A stretch of 64,000 nucleotides of DNA from Tenacibaculum tangerinum (GTDB lineage Bacteria; Bacteroidota; Bacteroidia; Flavobacteriales; Flavobacteriaceae), in the NCBI RefSeq assembly GCF_029853675.1, contig NZ_CP122539.1:2995001-3059000 (forward strand), written 5' to 3'. Below, piece after piece: positions 63,421 through 64,000 of the stretch. The number at the start of each line of letters is the position of its first letter. Position 1 is the stretch's first letter. Below the pieces are notes generated by a model. That model saw only the letters and a list, made by a program, of their open reading frames with translations. It was not told the origin of the DNA and made no database searches. A program made the translations under genes and the position numbers.

Positions 63421-63711
63421 ACAAAGAACTAATTGCTTAGCTGCATGGGCATAGTGTTATTAAAGTAGTTGAAAAGGAGAAAAGATTTACTTTATTTGAG
63501 CACCGAATAAATTTTTATGAGGAAAAATATATAGGAAACGAGAGTACCTTTGTAAGCCAAACCACAAACAACTTTTAATAAGAAATCCGTATAATAAGGG
63601 GCGATAAGTATGGAATGTATTTTTTATTACAATACTCCTAAAATCAAATGAGAGTCAATTGGTATCAGTAAGGTTAAAAAACCAAGTAGAATAGTTTAAC
63701 AAACACGAAGT

Positions 63712-64000
63712 ATGAAACCATTAGAATTAGCTAAAAAGCGTTACTCTACAAAGAGATACGACCGTAGTAAAAAAATACCACAAGAAAAAATAGAGGAATT
63801 GAAAGCGGTATTGCATCTAACTCCATCATCAATCAACATTCAACCTTGGAAGTTTACCTTTGTGAGCAATACAGAAGTAAAAACTCAATTAGCAGCAGCG
63901 TCGTTACATAACGAAGGAAAAATTAATCAGGCTGACCTATTAATTGTTTTTAGTGTTGCTGATGACTTAGAAGAGTTTCAAAAAACGGTAAATCAACTTC
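63712..64000 (+). CDS. Nitroreductase-family oxidoreductase, N-terminal part (cut by window edge)
   Basis: First 96 codons of an NfsB-like FMN oxidoreductase. MKPLELAKKRYSTKRYDRSK is followed by LHLTPSSINIQPWKFTFVSN, the FMN-contacting region of NAD(P)H nitroreductases. It continues beyond the window. The start ATG is at 63712. Confidence 0.88.
   Translation, partial: MKPLELAKKRYSTKRYDRSKKIPQEKIEELKAVLHLTPSSINIQPWKFTFVSNTEVKTQLAAASLHNEGKINQADLLIVFSVADDLEEFQKTVNQL

Overview
The window is AT-rich chromosomal DNA from a member of the Bacteroidota, most likely a marine Flavobacteriaceae of the Tenacibaculum type. The evidence is the family content (PorP/SprF, DUF6089, DUF3078, DUF2480, a GldE-like CNNM/CBS protein, a TPP-riboswitch-linked TonB receptor, IS982 and ISL3/ISAon1-type transposases), promoters of the TTG-N19-21-TAnnTTTG type, and the absence of Shine-Dalgarno sequences. 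The genus is an inference. I saw no tRNA, rRNA or CRISPR array.

Layout. 1-1685: the 3' end of an alanine racemase gene and a second PLP racemase of the ornithine/alanine type. 1707-8511: a trans-4-hydroxy-L-proline catabolic cluster on the minus strand (deaminase, alpha-ketoglutaric semialdehyde dehydrogenase, 4-hydroxyproline epimerase, D-hydroxyproline dehydrogenase) with a divergent AraC regulator. It is interrupted by a four-helix-bundle gene flanked by inverted TTAATG-rich repeats. 8612-17590: PorP/SprF, then the envelope block murI-ompH-ompH-bamA-uppS-DUF6089-nadK-CBS. 17650-25202: pdxJ, an esterase, a divergent pair with an operator-like dyad, a redoxin with a duplicated remnant, a small holin-like membrane protein, then tig-clpP-clpX. 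25320-32845: a CNNM/CBS protein, two DUF3078 paralogues (one frameshifted), DUF2480-DUF59-SufE, a PfkB kinase and a PurF-type amidotransferase. 32943-42976: an IS982 remnant, DUF983, an ABC-F protein, a riboswitch-controlled TonB receptor and a three-gene acyl-CoA carboxylase.

43089-52453 is the accessory part and the most interesting region. It is an island of small polymorphic-toxin immunity genes: eight SMI1/KNR4 (SUKH)-type genes or pseudogenes, two YwqK-type genes and an endonuclease V. Between them lie headless toxin tails (WHH-type nuclease, deaminase-like), an intact IS982 with a 7-bp target duplication, direct repeats, and frameshifts that fall in G or A runs. No full-length toxin is present. 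A deaminase-like tail, YwqK and endonuclease V found together recall the Bacillus subtilis ywqJ-ywqK-ywqL order, which suggests a toxin/immunity/repair module.

52531-64000: a membrane-anchored winged-helix regulator, a D-cysteine desulfhydrase/ACC deaminase homologue, a LysM glucosaminidase, a VWA protein, a LytS/LytTR two-component pair, a gamma-carbonic-anhydrase-like protein, a DUF3179 lipoprotein, a Spy-like protein, an EEP-family hydrolase, a decayed ISL3-type transposase and the start of a nitroreductase gene.
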